Part shown: positions 1-7,877 of the stretch, piece by piece
How the letters are laid out: every line of letters begins with the position of its first letter
How positions within the stretch are numbered: the first letter of the stretch is position 1
Source: Aquipuribacter sp. SD81
Lineage (GTDB): Bacteria; Actinomycetota; Actinomycetes; Actinomycetales; JBBAYJ01
DNA: 64,000 nt
Assembly: GCF_037153975.1 (NCBI RefSeq)
Contig: NZ_JBBAYJ010000016.1
Location: forward strand, 1 to 64,000
Direction: 5' to 3'
Notes under the pieces: generated by a model
What the model saw: only the letters and a program-made list of their open reading frames with translations
Databases searched by the model: none
What the model was told of the DNA's origin: nothing
Made by a program: the position numbers and the translations under genes

Positions 1-159
1 CCCCCTCGCCCCGACCCGCCCCGCGGCTCCGCCCAGCCGACCCGCCGCACCCCTCGCCCGGCCCTCCGCGGCCGCACCCGGCACCGTCCCGCCCCTGCCC
101 ACCCCCCGTCCGATCCCCCCGTCGCCCACCGGCACGACGACCATCCCCGGAGGCCGCTG
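1..159. other. gene-free leader at the window edge
   Basis: I see no credible reading frame here. The stretch is C-rich, and its last 20 bases hold a ribosome binding site (CGGAGG at 148-153, six bases before the ATG) for the receiver gene that follows. Any promoter is hidden by the extreme base composition. Confidence 0.5.
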
Positions 160-555
160 ATGCACGCCCTCGTCGTCGACGACTCGCGCGCGATGCGCCG
201 CATCGTCTCGTCCATCCTCAGCCCGCTCGGCTTCACGCCCGTCGAGGCCGACCACGGCGCCACCGCGCTCGCGGAGCTCGAGCGGCTCACGGCGGACGGG
301 CAGGTGCCGGTGCTCGCGTGCGTCGACTGGAACATGCCGGTCATGGACGGGCTGCAGCTCGTGTCGGCGATCCGCGCCGACCGCCGGTGGCGCGACGTCA
401 CGCTCATGATGGTGACGACGGAGTCCGAGCACTCGCAGATCGTCCGGGCCCTCGCCGCGGGTGCCCACGAGTACCTCATCAAGCCGTTCACCGCCGACGC
501 GATGGCCGACAAGCTCCGCTACCTCGGGCTCGTGCCCGCCGCGGTGGCGTCGTGA
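160..555 (+). CDS. single-domain response regulator (CheY-like)
   Basis: Stand-alone receiver domain of 131 residues, the usual CheY size. Visible residues are the acidic pair Asp7-Asp8, phospho-acceptor Asp56 in VDWNMP, Thr86/Thr87 at the end of beta-4 and Lys108 in LIKPF, so it should accept phosphate from a histidine kinase. There is no output domain, so it probably acts by protein contact, for example on a flagellar motor or a partner kinase. It opens a four-gene operon: its TGA overlaps the GTG of the next gene. The pairing with CheC/CheX-like proteins suggests a chemotaxis-type circuit; the kinase is not in view. Confidence 0.9.
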   Translation: MHALVVDDSRAMRRIVSSILSPLGFTPVEADHGATALAELERLTADGQVPVLACVDWNMPVMDGLQLVSAIRADRRWRDVTLMMVTTESEHSQIVRALAAGAHEYLIKPFTADAMADKLRYLGLVPAAVAS

Positions 556-1079
556 GCACGGCCACGGGCGACCTGCCCGCGCTCGCCGACCACGTCGACC
601 CGGCCGTCGTCGTCGAGCTCACGCAGGCGGTGTGGGCGTCGTTCGTCGACGCCGAGGTCGAGCTGCTCGAGCGCTGGGACGTCCCCGGCGCCGACGAGCT
701 GCCCGACCCGGTCGTCGGGCGCGTCGACATCGTGGGCGCGCTCGACGCCGTCGTCCACGTCGCGCTGGCCGGCGAGGCGGCCCGCGAGCTCGCCGCCCGC
801 ATGCTCGGACTCGGCGCCGACGAGGTCGCGGTCGACGACGTCCTCGACGCGACCGGTGAGATCACCAACATGGTCGGCGGCAACCTCAAGGCCGTCCTCG
901 CCGACGACCACCGGCTCGGTCTGCCCGCCGTCACCGCACCCGGGCTGCTGCCCGGCACGACCTCCGGTGAGGTCGTCGCCGCGCTGCAGTGGGGGGAGCA
1001 CGCCGTCCTCGTGACGGTGTCCCACGCCGAGCCCGTCCACCTGCCCCGCCCCACCGAGCACAAGGACTCCCTGTCATGA
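552..1079 (+). CDS. CheC/CheX-family chemotaxis phosphatase-like protein
   Basis: The 175-residue protein carries the CheC/CheX active-site signature D/E-x3-E-x2-N as D99-ATG-E103-IT-N106, followed by a proline-containing segment as in the family. Known members dephosphorylate CheY-P, using the Glu and Asn to place a water molecule. The start is taken as GTG overlapping the stop of the upstream receiver; a longer upstream frame only shadows that gene. The C-terminus overlaps the next receiver by ATGA. The expected substrate is one or both neighbouring receivers, which is inferred from gene order. Confidence 0.75.
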   Translation: MSTATGDLPALADHVDPAVVVELTQAVWASFVDAEVELLERWDVPGADELPDPVVGRVDIVGALDAVVHVALAGEAARELAARMLGLGADEVAVDDVLDATGEITNMVGGNLKAVLADDHRLGLPAVTAPGLLPGTTSGEVVAALQWGEHAVLVTVSHAEPVHLPRPTEHKDSLS

Positions 1080-1435
1080 AGGTTCTCGTCTGCGACGACT
1101 CCCGCGTCATGCGGCAGATCGTCGTCCGCACCCTCCGCCAGGCCGGCTTCGACGGCGTCGACGTGGTCGAGGCCACGAACGGGGCCGAGGGCCTCGACGT
1201 GGTCGCCGCCGAGCGGCCCGACCTCGTGCTGTCGGACTGGAACATGCCCGAGCTCACGGGCATCGACTTCCTGTCGCACCTGCGCGCCCGCGGGGACGCG
1301 ACGCCGTTCGGCTTCGTCACGAGCGAGGGCTCGACCGAGATGCGCGACCGCGCCGCCGCCGCCGGGGCGCTGTTCCTCATCGCCAAGCCGTTCGACGCCG
1401 ACACGTTCGCGGAGACCCTGGCGGGTGTGCTGTGA
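1076..1435 (+). CDS. single-domain response regulator (CheY-like), second copy
   Basis: Receiver domain of 119 residues with Asp7-Asp8, phospho-acceptor Asp54 in LSDWNMP, Thr82 and Lys104 in IAKPF, so all phosphorylation residues are kept. It is related to the first receiver of the operon but clearly diverged, particularly in the beta-4/alpha-4 switch region that chooses partners. Translationally coupled on both sides (ATGA upstream, GTGA downstream). It probably forms a phosphorylation/dephosphorylation pair with the flanking CheX-like proteins. Confidence 0.9.
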   Translation: MKVLVCDDSRVMRQIVVRTLRQAGFDGVDVVEATNGAEGLDVVAAERPDLVLSDWNMPELTGIDFLSHLRARGDATPFGFVTSEGSTEMRDRAAAAGALFLIAKPFDADTFAETLAGVL

Positions 1436-1944
1436 GCCTCGTCCTCACCCCCAAGGGCCCGGCGCCCGTCCCGGTCCCGCACCTCAAGCCGATCCGCGAC
1501 CTGTTCGCCGACCTCACCGGCCGGGAGATCGAGATCTCCTCGGGTGCGGAGCCGGTGGCGGTCGGCGGCGCCTCGGGTGCCGTCGTCGGGCTCTACGTCG
1601 ACGCCTCGCTCGAGACGCGCGCGATCGTCATGTTCGACCTCGAGCTCGCCGCCTACAGCGGCGCGGCCCTGGGTCTCGTGCCGCCCGCCGTCGCGCAGGA
1701 CGCGGTCGAGGCCCGCGAGCTGCCGCAGACGCTGTACGAGAACTGCTACGAGGTGCTCAACATCTTCGCGTCGCTGTTCAACCTGCCGAACGCCCCGCAC
1801 CTCAAGCTCTACACCGCCTTCGGCCCGGACGACGAGCTGCGCCCCGACGTCCGGGAGCTCGCCGTCCGGACGGCCCCGCGCGACGACATCACCCTCGAGA
1901 TCGGCCGCTACGGCACGGGCCGGCTCAGCATCGTCGTCCGCTGA
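1432..1944 (+). CDS. divergent CheC/CheX-like protein
   Basis: A protein of 170 residues that is poorly conserved overall, but it keeps the CheC/CheX catalytic spacing E103-x3-E107-x2-N110 in the segment YENCYEVLN. On that basis I read it as a second, diverged receiver phosphatase rather than an unknown protein. It ends the operon and is followed by a strong hairpin. The start is the GTG overlapping the TGA of the preceding receiver. Function is inferred from the motif and gene order; the fold should be confirmed by structure prediction. Confidence 0.55.
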   Translation: MSLVLTPKGPAPVPVPHLKPIRDLFADLTGREIEISSGAEPVAVGGASGAVVGLYVDASLETRAIVMFDLELAAYSGAALGLVPPAVAQDAVEARELPQTLYENCYEVLNIFASLFNLPNAPHLKLYTAFGPDDELRPDVRELAVRTAPRDDITLEIGRYGTGRLSIVVR

Positions 1945-1987
1945 CCCGCACGGCCGGACCCCCGCTCCGGCCACGACGACACCTCGG

Positions 1988-2024
1988 ACGGCCCCCGGTG
2001 CGCTCCCATGCCACCGGGGGCCGT
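1988..2024. terminator. bidirectional hairpin terminator between convergent genes
   Basis: A perfect 13-bp stem (ACGGCCCCCGGTG pairs with CACCGGGGGCCGT) with an 11-base loop. It lies between the rightward receiver operon and the leftward OsmC gene. It is followed by a T-rich TCGTTGTGT on the top strand. Confidence 0.75.
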
Positions 2025-2058
2025 TCGTTGTGTCGCTGTGGTCGGTCGCAGAGCCGGC

Positions 2059-2445
2059 TCAGGGGGCGCGACGCACGGGCGCCCCCGCCCGCAGCGCCCG
2101 CGGGATCTCCGCGACCTCGTCGACCCGGGCGAGCAGCCGGGTCACGTCGGCCCCGTCGGCGGGGGAGTCGACGGAGACCGTGAAGGTGACGCCGGTCGAG
2201 GCCCACTGCTCGTCGAAGCCGCCGCCCGCCTCGACGCGGACCCCGGCGAGCGGCACGCCGAGCGCCGCCGCCTCGCGGTAGCAGTCGTTGAGGACGCAGC
2301 CCGCGACGGACAGGTGGAGCAGGTGCGCCCCGGTGAAGTCCGCGACCACCCCGACCCCGCCGTCGGTCCAGCGGTGCGGCAGGCGCACGGTCGCGTCGGG
2401 CGGGGTGAGGCTGCCCGCGCCCGCAACCACGTCGAACGTGTGCAC
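2059..2445 (-). CDS. OsmC family protein
   Basis: A protein of 128 residues from GTG at 2445. The central segment HLLHLSVAGCVLNDC matches the OsmC/Ohr helix that carries the reactive cysteine (Cys50, with Cys55 close by). The family reduces organic hydroperoxides or has related thiol-based roles in the cytoplasm. The usual second, distant cysteine is not evident, so peroxidase activity is less certain than the fold. The gene is monocistronic, convergent with the chemotaxis operon, and flanked by copies of a GGCCACGACGACAC repeat (see findings). A longer start at 2526 would run through that repeat and is less likely. Confidence 0.75.
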   Translation of the reverse strand: MHTFDVVAGAGSLTPPDATVRLPHRWTDGGVGVVADFTGAHLLHLSVAGCVLNDCYREAAALGVPLAGVRVEAGGGFDEQWASTGVTFTVSVDSPADGADVTRLLARVDEVAEIPRALRAGAPVRRAP

Positions 2446-2481
2446 GGGCCGATCCTGGCACCCCGGCGCGGCGCGCGGTAC

Positions 2482-2556
2482 GGCCACGACGACACAACCG
2501 ACGGGCTCCGGCGTCCCTGGGCGCACCTGACCACCGGTGGCTGTGTCGTCGTGGCC
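2482..2556. repeat. 15-bp inverted repeat in the OsmC-moeA gap
   Basis: GGCCACGACGACACA at 2482-2496 is the perfect reverse complement of 2542-2556, with a 45-base spacer that itself contains CCACCGGTGG. A further direct copy of the first 14 bases lies at 1969-1982, on the other side of the OsmC gene. Downstream of moeA it could act as a long-loop terminator; the third copy argues for a repeat element or protein-binding site instead. Confidence 0.6.
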
Positions 2557-2581
2557 GCCATGGGCGTCGCGGGAGGCTGCC

Positions 2582-3808
2582 TCAGGGCAGCAGCAGCAGC
2601 TCGACGTCGTCGCTGCCGCCCGAGGGCACCACCGCGACGGCGTCGGCGCACGCGAGACCCCACAGCTGGGCCGGTCCGGCGGGCCCGGCCGGCTCCACGA
2701 CCCCCGGGGCGCCTGCCCAGCGCACGGGCACGAGGGCCGTCACCGGCCGGCCCGACGGCACCTCACCCGCGAGCGAGGCCCTCGGCCCCGTCGCCGGGGC
2801 CCGTCCCGTCGCGCCCGCGAGCAGCGGGCCGAGCAGCACGAGCAGCGCCGCGACGGCGGCGAGCGGGTTGCCGGGCAGCCCGACGAGCGGGCGGCCGTCG
2901 GGCAGGACGGCCAGCAGCATCGGGTGACCGGGCCGGACGGCCACGCCGTCGACGACGAGCCGCGCCCCGACCCGGCGCAGCCACGGCCGCAGGTGGTCGG
3001 CGGGCCCGGCGCCGGCCATGCCGCACGTCATGACCACGTCGGCCTCGACCGCGAGCAGCGACTCCAGCGCGGGGTGGAGCTGCTCGACGGCGTCGTCGCT
3101 GCGAGAGCGGTGCACGAGCCGGCCGCCGAGGTGGGCGACCAGCCCCGGGAGCGACGGGCCCACGGCGTCGCGCACCTCGCCCGGCGCGGGGACGCCGTGG
3201 GTGACGACCTCGTCGCCGGTGAGGAGCACCGCCACCCTCGTCGGGGTCCGCACCGTCAGCGCGTCGGCGCCCGCGCTCGCGGCGAGGCCAAGGGTCGCCG
3301 GGGCGACCCGGTGCCCGGCGGGCAGCAGCACCGTGCCGGCCGTCACCTGCTCGCCCCGCGCGCGGACGTGCCGGCGCGCCGGCAGGGCCCCCCGCACCGC
3401 GACCCGCCCGCCGTCGGCGTCGACGTCCTCGGCGGGCAGGACCCGCTCGGTGCCCGCAGGCACGACGGCGCCCGTCGCCACCTCCGCGGCGTCGCCGTCG
3501 CCGAGCGGCGCCGACGGCGTGGCGCCCGCGAGCACCCGTGCACGCACACGCCACGACCCGGGCCCCCGCACCGCGAACCCGTCCATGGCGGAGGTGTCGG
3601 CGGCGGGGGCGTCGACGAGCGCGCGCAGCGGCTCCGCGAGCACCGCGCCCAGGCACTCCGCGAGCGGCAGCGTCGTCGCCGGGGCGGCCACCGACCGCCC
3701 CACCTCCGCCGCGGCCCGCCGGGCCCCGGCGACGTCGACGCCGGCGTGGTGCCGCACCGGGCCCGGTCCGGCGGGCTGCCGGGCCGTGTCCGGTGCGGCG
3801 CTCGTCAC
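2582..3808 (-). CDS. moeA: molybdopterin molybdotransferase MoeA
   Basis: A 408-residue protein of normal MoeA length. It shows the N-terminal SAMDGFAVR motif and GLPGNP with the following helix of the MoCF_biosynth domain. MoeA inserts molybdate into adenylylated molybdopterin to make Moco. The start is GTG at 3808, overlapping the stop of the upstream oxidoreductase (GTGA), so the two are co-translated; the cofactor enzyme is made with the enzyme that needs it. The usual TSGGVS-type loop reads MTCGMAGAGPADH here, a little degenerate, and may mean specialisation to its neighbour. Confidence 0.85.
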   Translation of the reverse strand: MTSAAPDTARQPAGPGPVRHHAGVDVAGARRAAAEVGRSVAAPATTLPLAECLGAVLAEPLRALVDAPAADTSAMDGFAVRGPGSWRVRARVLAGATPSAPLGDGDAAEVATGAVVPAGTERVLPAEDVDADGGRVAVRGALPARRHVRARGEQVTAGTVLLPAGHRVAPATLGLAASAGADALTVRTPTRVAVLLTGDEVVTHGVPAPGEVRDAVGPSLPGLVAHLGGRLVHRSRSDDAVEQLHPALESLLAVEADVVMTCGMAGAGPADHLRPWLRRVGARLVVDGVAVRPGHPMLLAVLPDGRPLVGLPGNPLAAVAALLVLLGPLLAGATGRAPATGPRASLAGEVPSGRPVTALVPVRWAGAPGVVEPAGPAGPAQLWGLACADAVAVVPSGGSDDVELLLLP

Positions 3809-6129
3809 GAGCCGACGAGCGTGCCGTCGCCCACGGCGACCGGCGCGGGCTGCCGGGCCTGCAGCCGCACGACGACGGACTTGCTGGCCGGGGTGCGGCT
3901 CACGTCGGCCTTGTGGTCGAGCGGCACGAGCACGTTCGTCTCGGGGTAGTACGCGGCCGCGCAGCCGCGCGCGGTGTCGTAGGAGACGATGCGGAAGTCC
4001 TCCGCGACGCGCTCGCCGTCGGTGTACTCCGACACGATGTCGACGTGCTCGCCGTCGGCGAGCCCGAGCTCGGCGAGGTCGGCCGGGTTGACGAAGACCA
4101 CGCGGCGCCCGCCCTTGATGCCGCGGTAACGGTCGTCGAGGCCGTAGATCGTCGTGTTGAACTGGTCGTGGCTGCGCAGCGTCTGCAGCAGCAGCCGACC
4201 GGCGGGGACGCGCGGGTACTGAAGCTCGTTCGCCGTGAACGTCGCCCGCCCGGACGCGGTGTTCCACCGGCGCTCGCGCGCGGCGTGCGGCAGCACGAAC
4301 CCGCCCGGGTGGGCGATCTTCGCCTCGTAGTCCTCGAAGCCCGGCACCACGCGCTCGATCGCCGCCCGGATGGTCCGGTAGTCGTCCTCGAAGGCCTGCC
4401 AGTCCGCGGCGAGACGGTCGCCGAGCACCTCGCGCGCGAGCCGGCAGACGATGGCGACCTCGCTCAGCAGGTGCCGCGACGCGGGGCGCAGCGTGCCTCG
4501 GCTCGCGTGCACCGCGCTCATCGAGTCCTCGACCGTCACGACCTGCTCGCCCGTGCGCTGCTCGTCCCGCTCGGTCCGGCCGAGGGTCGGCAGGATGATC
4601 GCGGTGTCGCCCACGACGGCGTGGGAGCGGTTGAGCTTCGTCGACACCTGCACGGTGAGGGCGCACGAGCGCAGGGCGCGCTCGGTGACGGCGGAGTCCG
4701 GCGTCGCGCGCACGAAGTTGCCGCCCATCGCCATGAACACCTTCGCCTTGCCGTCGCGCATCGCCTCGATGGCCGCGACCGTGTCGTAGCCGTGCACGCG
4801 CGGGGAGGTGAAGCGGAACTCCTCGTCGATGCGGTCGTGGAACCAGTCCGGCATCCGCTCGAAGATGCCCATCGTGCGGTCGCCCTGCACGTTGCTGTGC
4901 CCGCGCACGGGGCACACACCCGCGCCCGGGCGTCCGATGTTGCCCTGCAGGAGCAGCACGTTGACGACCTCGCGCAGGGTCGCGACCGAGTGCTGGTGCT
5001 GGGTGAGGCCCATCGCCCAGCACACGACGGTCCGCCCGCTCGAGGCGAAGCGCTCGGCGAGCTGCTCGATCTCCGCCCGCGTCAGCCCGGTCGCGGTCAG
5101 CACCTCGTCCCAGTCCAGCGACGCGAGGTGCGCGCGGTAGTCCTCGACGCCGCTCGTGTGCTCCTCGAGGAAGGCGTGGTCCAGGACGCTGCCCGGCTGC
5201 TCGGCCTCCTTCTGCAGCAGCAGCGCCCCGACGGCCTGGAACAGCGCCATGTCGCCGCCGACGCGCACCTGCAGGTAGTCGTCGGCGAGGTCGGTGCCGG
5301 TGAGGACGCCGACGGGCTTCTGCGGGTTGCGGAACTTCAGCAGCCCCGCCTCGGGCAGCGGGTTGACGGCGACGACGACGGCGCCGTTCTCCTTCGCCCT
5401 CTCCAGCGCGCTCAGCATGCGCGGGTGGTTCGTGCCGGGGTTCTGCCCGGCCACCACGACGAGGTCGGCGCCGTGGAGGTCCTCTAGCTGCACCGAGCCC
5501 TTGCCGACGCCGATCGTCTCGCTGAGGGCCGAGCCGGACGACTCGTGGCACATGTTCGAGCAGTCGGGCAGGTTGTTGGTCCCGAAGCCGCGGGCGAAGA
5601 GCTGCCACAGGAAGGCGGCCTCGTTGCTCGTGCGCCCCGACGTGTAGAAGACCGCCTCGTCCGGGTCGTCGAGGGCGCCGAGCGCCGCGCCGATCGCGCG
5701 GAAGGCGTCCTCCCACGAGATCGCCTCGTAGTGCCGGGACCCGCTGCGCTTGACGACGGGGTGGGTGAGGCGCCCCTGCTGGCCGAGCCACCAGTCCGAG
5801 CGCCCCGCCAGGTCGTCGACGTCGTGCTCGGCGAAGAACTCCGGGCCGATGCGGCGGACCGTCGCCTCCTCCGCCACGGCCTTCGCGCCGTTCTCGCAGA
5901 ACTCCGCCGGGGACCGGTGGTCCGGGTCCGGCCACGCGCAGCCGGGGCAGTCGAAGCCCTGCTTCTGGTTGAGCAGGCGCAGGGTGCGGACCGTCCGGGT
6001 CGTGCCCATCTGCTTCCACGACAGCTCGAGGGCGTGGTACACCCCCGGGACGCCGGCCGCCCACGTCTTGGGTGCGCCGACCGCCATGCCGTCGTCGGTG
6101 AAGTCCTCGCGCGGTGCGCTCGTCGCCAC
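3805..6129 (-). CDS. FdhF/YdeP-type molybdopterin oxidoreductase (formate dehydrogenase-like)
   Basis: A 774-residue molybdopterin enzyme of the FdhF/YdeP subgroup. N-terminal cysteines Cys61, Cys64 and Cys78 (CPGC...C) are candidates for an Fe-S ligand set, and Cys194 in NMCHESSG sits where Mo-ligating Cys/Sec occurs in formate dehydrogenases. No in-frame TGA suggests selenocysteine. The C-terminus has the Moco-binding dinucleotide fold. No signal peptide is visible, so it is cytoplasmic. MoeA downstream, an oxalate/formate-type transporter upstream and divergent FdhD point to formate as substrate. Electron-transfer subunits are absent here, so the electron acceptor is unknown. Confidence 0.85.
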   Translation of the reverse strand: MATSAPREDFTDDGMAVGAPKTWAAGVPGVYHALELSWKQMGTTRTVRTLRLLNQKQGFDCPGCAWPDPDHRSPAEFCENGAKAVAEEATVRRIGPEFFAEHDVDDLAGRSDWWLGQQGRLTHPVVKRSGSRHYEAISWEDAFRAIGAALGALDDPDEAVFYTSGRTSNEAAFLWQLFARGFGTNNLPDCSNMCHESSGSALSETIGVGKGSVQLEDLHGADLVVVAGQNPGTNHPRMLSALERAKENGAVVVAVNPLPEAGLLKFRNPQKPVGVLTGTDLADDYLQVRVGGDMALFQAVGALLLQKEAEQPGSVLDHAFLEEHTSGVEDYRAHLASLDWDEVLTATGLTRAEIEQLAERFASSGRTVVCWAMGLTQHQHSVATLREVVNVLLLQGNIGRPGAGVCPVRGHSNVQGDRTMGIFERMPDWFHDRIDEEFRFTSPRVHGYDTVAAIEAMRDGKAKVFMAMGGNFVRATPDSAVTERALRSCALTVQVSTKLNRSHAVVGDTAIILPTLGRTERDEQRTGEQVVTVEDSMSAVHASRGTLRPASRHLLSEVAIVCRLAREVLGDRLAADWQAFEDDYRTIRAAIERVVPGFEDYEAKIAHPGGFVLPHAARERRWNTASGRATFTANELQYPRVPAGRLLLQTLRSHDQFNTTIYGLDDRYRGIKGGRRVVFVNPADLAELGLADGEHVDIVSEYTDGERVAEDFRIVSYDTARGCAAAYYPETNVLVPLDHKADVSRTPASKSVVVRLQARQPAPVAVGDGTLVGS

Positions 6130-6141
6130 GGTCGTCGTCTC

Positions 6142-6291
6142 CTATCCGAAGAGCTGGGTGACCCTGCTGACGGTCTCGGCGACGCCGTACACGAGCCCGG
6201 CGCCGACCACGACCCAGAGGAACACGGCTGCGGTCCGCTCGCCGCTCGACGCGCTGTCCCCGTCGCTCGGCACGCTGTCTCCGTCGCTCAT
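6142..6291 (-). CDS. small membrane partner of OFA-type MFS transporter
   Basis: A 49-residue frame reading MSDGDSVPSDGD... followed by one hydrophobic helix (roughly residues 21-38, AAVFLWVVVGAGLVYGV) and a short C-terminus ending QLFG. It lies between the oxidoreductase and the OFA transporter, on the same strand. Very small one-helix proteins next to OFA transporters are a recognised family, annotated as MFS transporter small subunit, and this matches by size, position and the aromatic/glycine pattern. It is below the usual gene-caller length cutoff. Confidence 0.7.
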   Translation of the reverse strand: MSDGDSVPSDGDSASSGERTAAVFLWVVVGAGLVYGVAETVSRVTQLFG

Positions 6292-6316
6292 GGTGTCTCG
6301 TCCTCTCGTCGTGGGG

Positions 6317-7681
6317 TCAGCGCTCGCCGGCGAGGGCGACGTCGTCGCGCTCGGCGGCTCGCTCGGTGGGCTCGTGGAAGCGGGCGTCGACGGGCCGCAC
6401 GAGCAGGTTCGCGACGAAGCCGACGACCAGCACGCCGACCATGATGTAGAGCGAGAGCAGGTAGAGGTCGGCGCCCTCGGCGCCGCGCGCGGTCTGCACG
6501 TCCTGGATGCCGCTCACGATGTACGGCCCCGCGATACCGGCCGCCGACCACGCCGTGAGGAGCCGGCCGTGGATCGCGCCGACCTGCAGCCCGCCGAAGA
6601 GGTCCTTGAGGTACGCCGGGATGGTCGCGAAGCCGCCGCCGTAGAAGCTGAGGATGACGATCGTCAGCAGCACGAACAGCACGAGCGAGGACGGCCCGAG
6701 CAGCGCGACCCCGAGGTACAGCAGCGCCCCGACGCCGAGGTACATCATGTACGTGTTCTTGCGGCCGATGACGTCGGAGGTCGACGACCACACGATCCGC
6801 CCGGCCATGTTCGCCAGGCTCAGCAGGCTCACGAAGCCGGCGGCGGCCGCGGCCTCGACGCCGGAGAAGGCCTGCACCATCGGCGACGCCTGGGCGAGGA
6901 TGCCGATGCCCGCGGTCACGTTGCAGAACAGCACGACCCACAGCAGCCAGAACTGCGGGGTGCGGATCGCGCTGCGCGCGGTGACGTCGGCGGTGGTGCG
7001 CATGCTCGGCTCCCCCGTCGCCACCGGCGGGGTCCACCCCGCGGGGCGCCAGTCCGCGGCCGGCACGCGGACGACGTAGGCGCCCAGCGCCATGAGCACG
7101 AGGTAGACGACGCCGAGGGTGAGGAAGGTCGGGACGAGGCCGGCCACGAGGTCGCCGTCGCCGTAGGCGTTGAGCAGGCGGCTGCTCAGCGGGCTCGCGA
7201 TGAGCGCGCCGCCGCCGAAGCCCATGATCGCCAGACCGGTCGCGAGACCGGGGCGGTCGGGGAACCACTTGATGAGCGTCGAGACCGGGGAGATGTAGCC
7301 CAGACCGAGCCCGACGCCGCCGAGCACGCCGTAGCCCAGGTACACGAGCCACAGCTGGCCGCTGGCGATGCCGAGCGCGCTCACGAGGAAGCCGAGCACC
7401 CACGCGGCGGCGGAGGCGGCCATGGTCTTCCGGGGGCCGTTGCGCTCGACCCACGTGCCGCCGAACGCGGCGGTGAGGCCGAGCATGACGATCGCGATCG
7501 AGAAGATGGTCGACACCGCCGACGCGCTCGCGTCGAAGCGCTCCTCGAGCGGCGCGTTGAAGACGCTGAAGGCGTAGACCTGGCCGATCGACAGGTGGAC
7601 GGCCAGCGCGGCGGGGGGCACCAGCCAGCGGTTGAAGCCGGGTCCGGCGACCGTCCGGTCGCGGTCGAGCACTCGAAGCAT
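6317..7681 (-). CDS. OFA family MFS transporter (oxalate/formate antiporter-like)
   Basis: A 454-residue, 12-helix major facilitator. The N-terminus (LAVHLSIGQVYAFSVFNAPLEE) and the loop GGTWVERNGPRK are typical of the OFA group, whose founder OxlT exchanges oxalate for formate. It is first in the leftward unit: transporter, small partner, formate dehydrogenase-like enzyme, moeA. Genomic context fits formate or oxalate uptake, but no oxalyl-CoA or formyl-CoA enzymes are in the window, so the substrate remains an inference. Confidence 0.85.
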   Translation of the reverse strand: MLRVLDRDRTVAGPGFNRWLVPPAALAVHLSIGQVYAFSVFNAPLEERFDASASAVSTIFSIAIVMLGLTAAFGGTWVERNGPRKTMAASAAAWVLGFLVSALGIASGQLWLVYLGYGVLGGVGLGLGYISPVSTLIKWFPDRPGLATGLAIMGFGGGALIASPLSSRLLNAYGDGDLVAGLVPTFLTLGVVYLVLMALGAYVVRVPAADWRPAGWTPPVATGEPSMRTTADVTARSAIRTPQFWLLWVVLFCNVTAGIGILAQASPMVQAFSGVEAAAAAGFVSLLSLANMAGRIVWSSTSDVIGRKNTYMMYLGVGALLYLGVALLGPSSLVLFVLLTIVILSFYGGGFATIPAYLKDLFGGLQVGAIHGRLLTAWSAAGIAGPYIVSGIQDVQTARGAEGADLYLLSLYIMVGVLVVGFVANLLVRPVDARFHEPTERAAERDDVALAGER

Positions 7682-7799
7682 CGTCGCTCCTCGGGTCGGG
7701 GGATCAGGTGAACCCTGGTCACAGGCGAGGTGGCTCAGCGTTCAACCGCCGAAGGAATGTCGGAAGCGCCGTGATCGCCAGCCGGACGGTCGTCCGTGC

Positions 7800-7832
7800 G
7801 ACGAACGGTCGTCCTGGCACGACGAACGGTCG
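7800..7832. promoter_or_regulatory. paired direct repeats in the transporter-fdhD divergent promoter
   Basis: GACGAACGGTCG occurs twice without mismatch (7800-7811 and 7821-7832), 21 bp apart, i.e. on the same face of the helix; a degenerate third copy (GGACGGTCG) ends at 7792. The position, between divergent genes of one formate/molybdenum pathway, suggests operator sites for a shared regulator. No regulator gene is adjacent. Confidence 0.45.
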
Positions 7833-7877
7833 GGTCGTGCGGTCCGCGCGACCGCACCGGATACTCGCCGGGTGCCC

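Noticed and set aside
2582-6064. 1160-codon open frame on the minus strand across moeA and the oxidoreductase
   Set aside because: Only the moeA portion has protein-like sequence; the upstream part is an Arg/Ala/Pro-rich shadow of the oxidoreductase in another frame.
3805-6129. Selenocysteine formate dehydrogenase
   Set aside because: The active-site position is an ordinary Cys codon (Cys194) and there is no in-frame TGA with a following hairpin in the frame.
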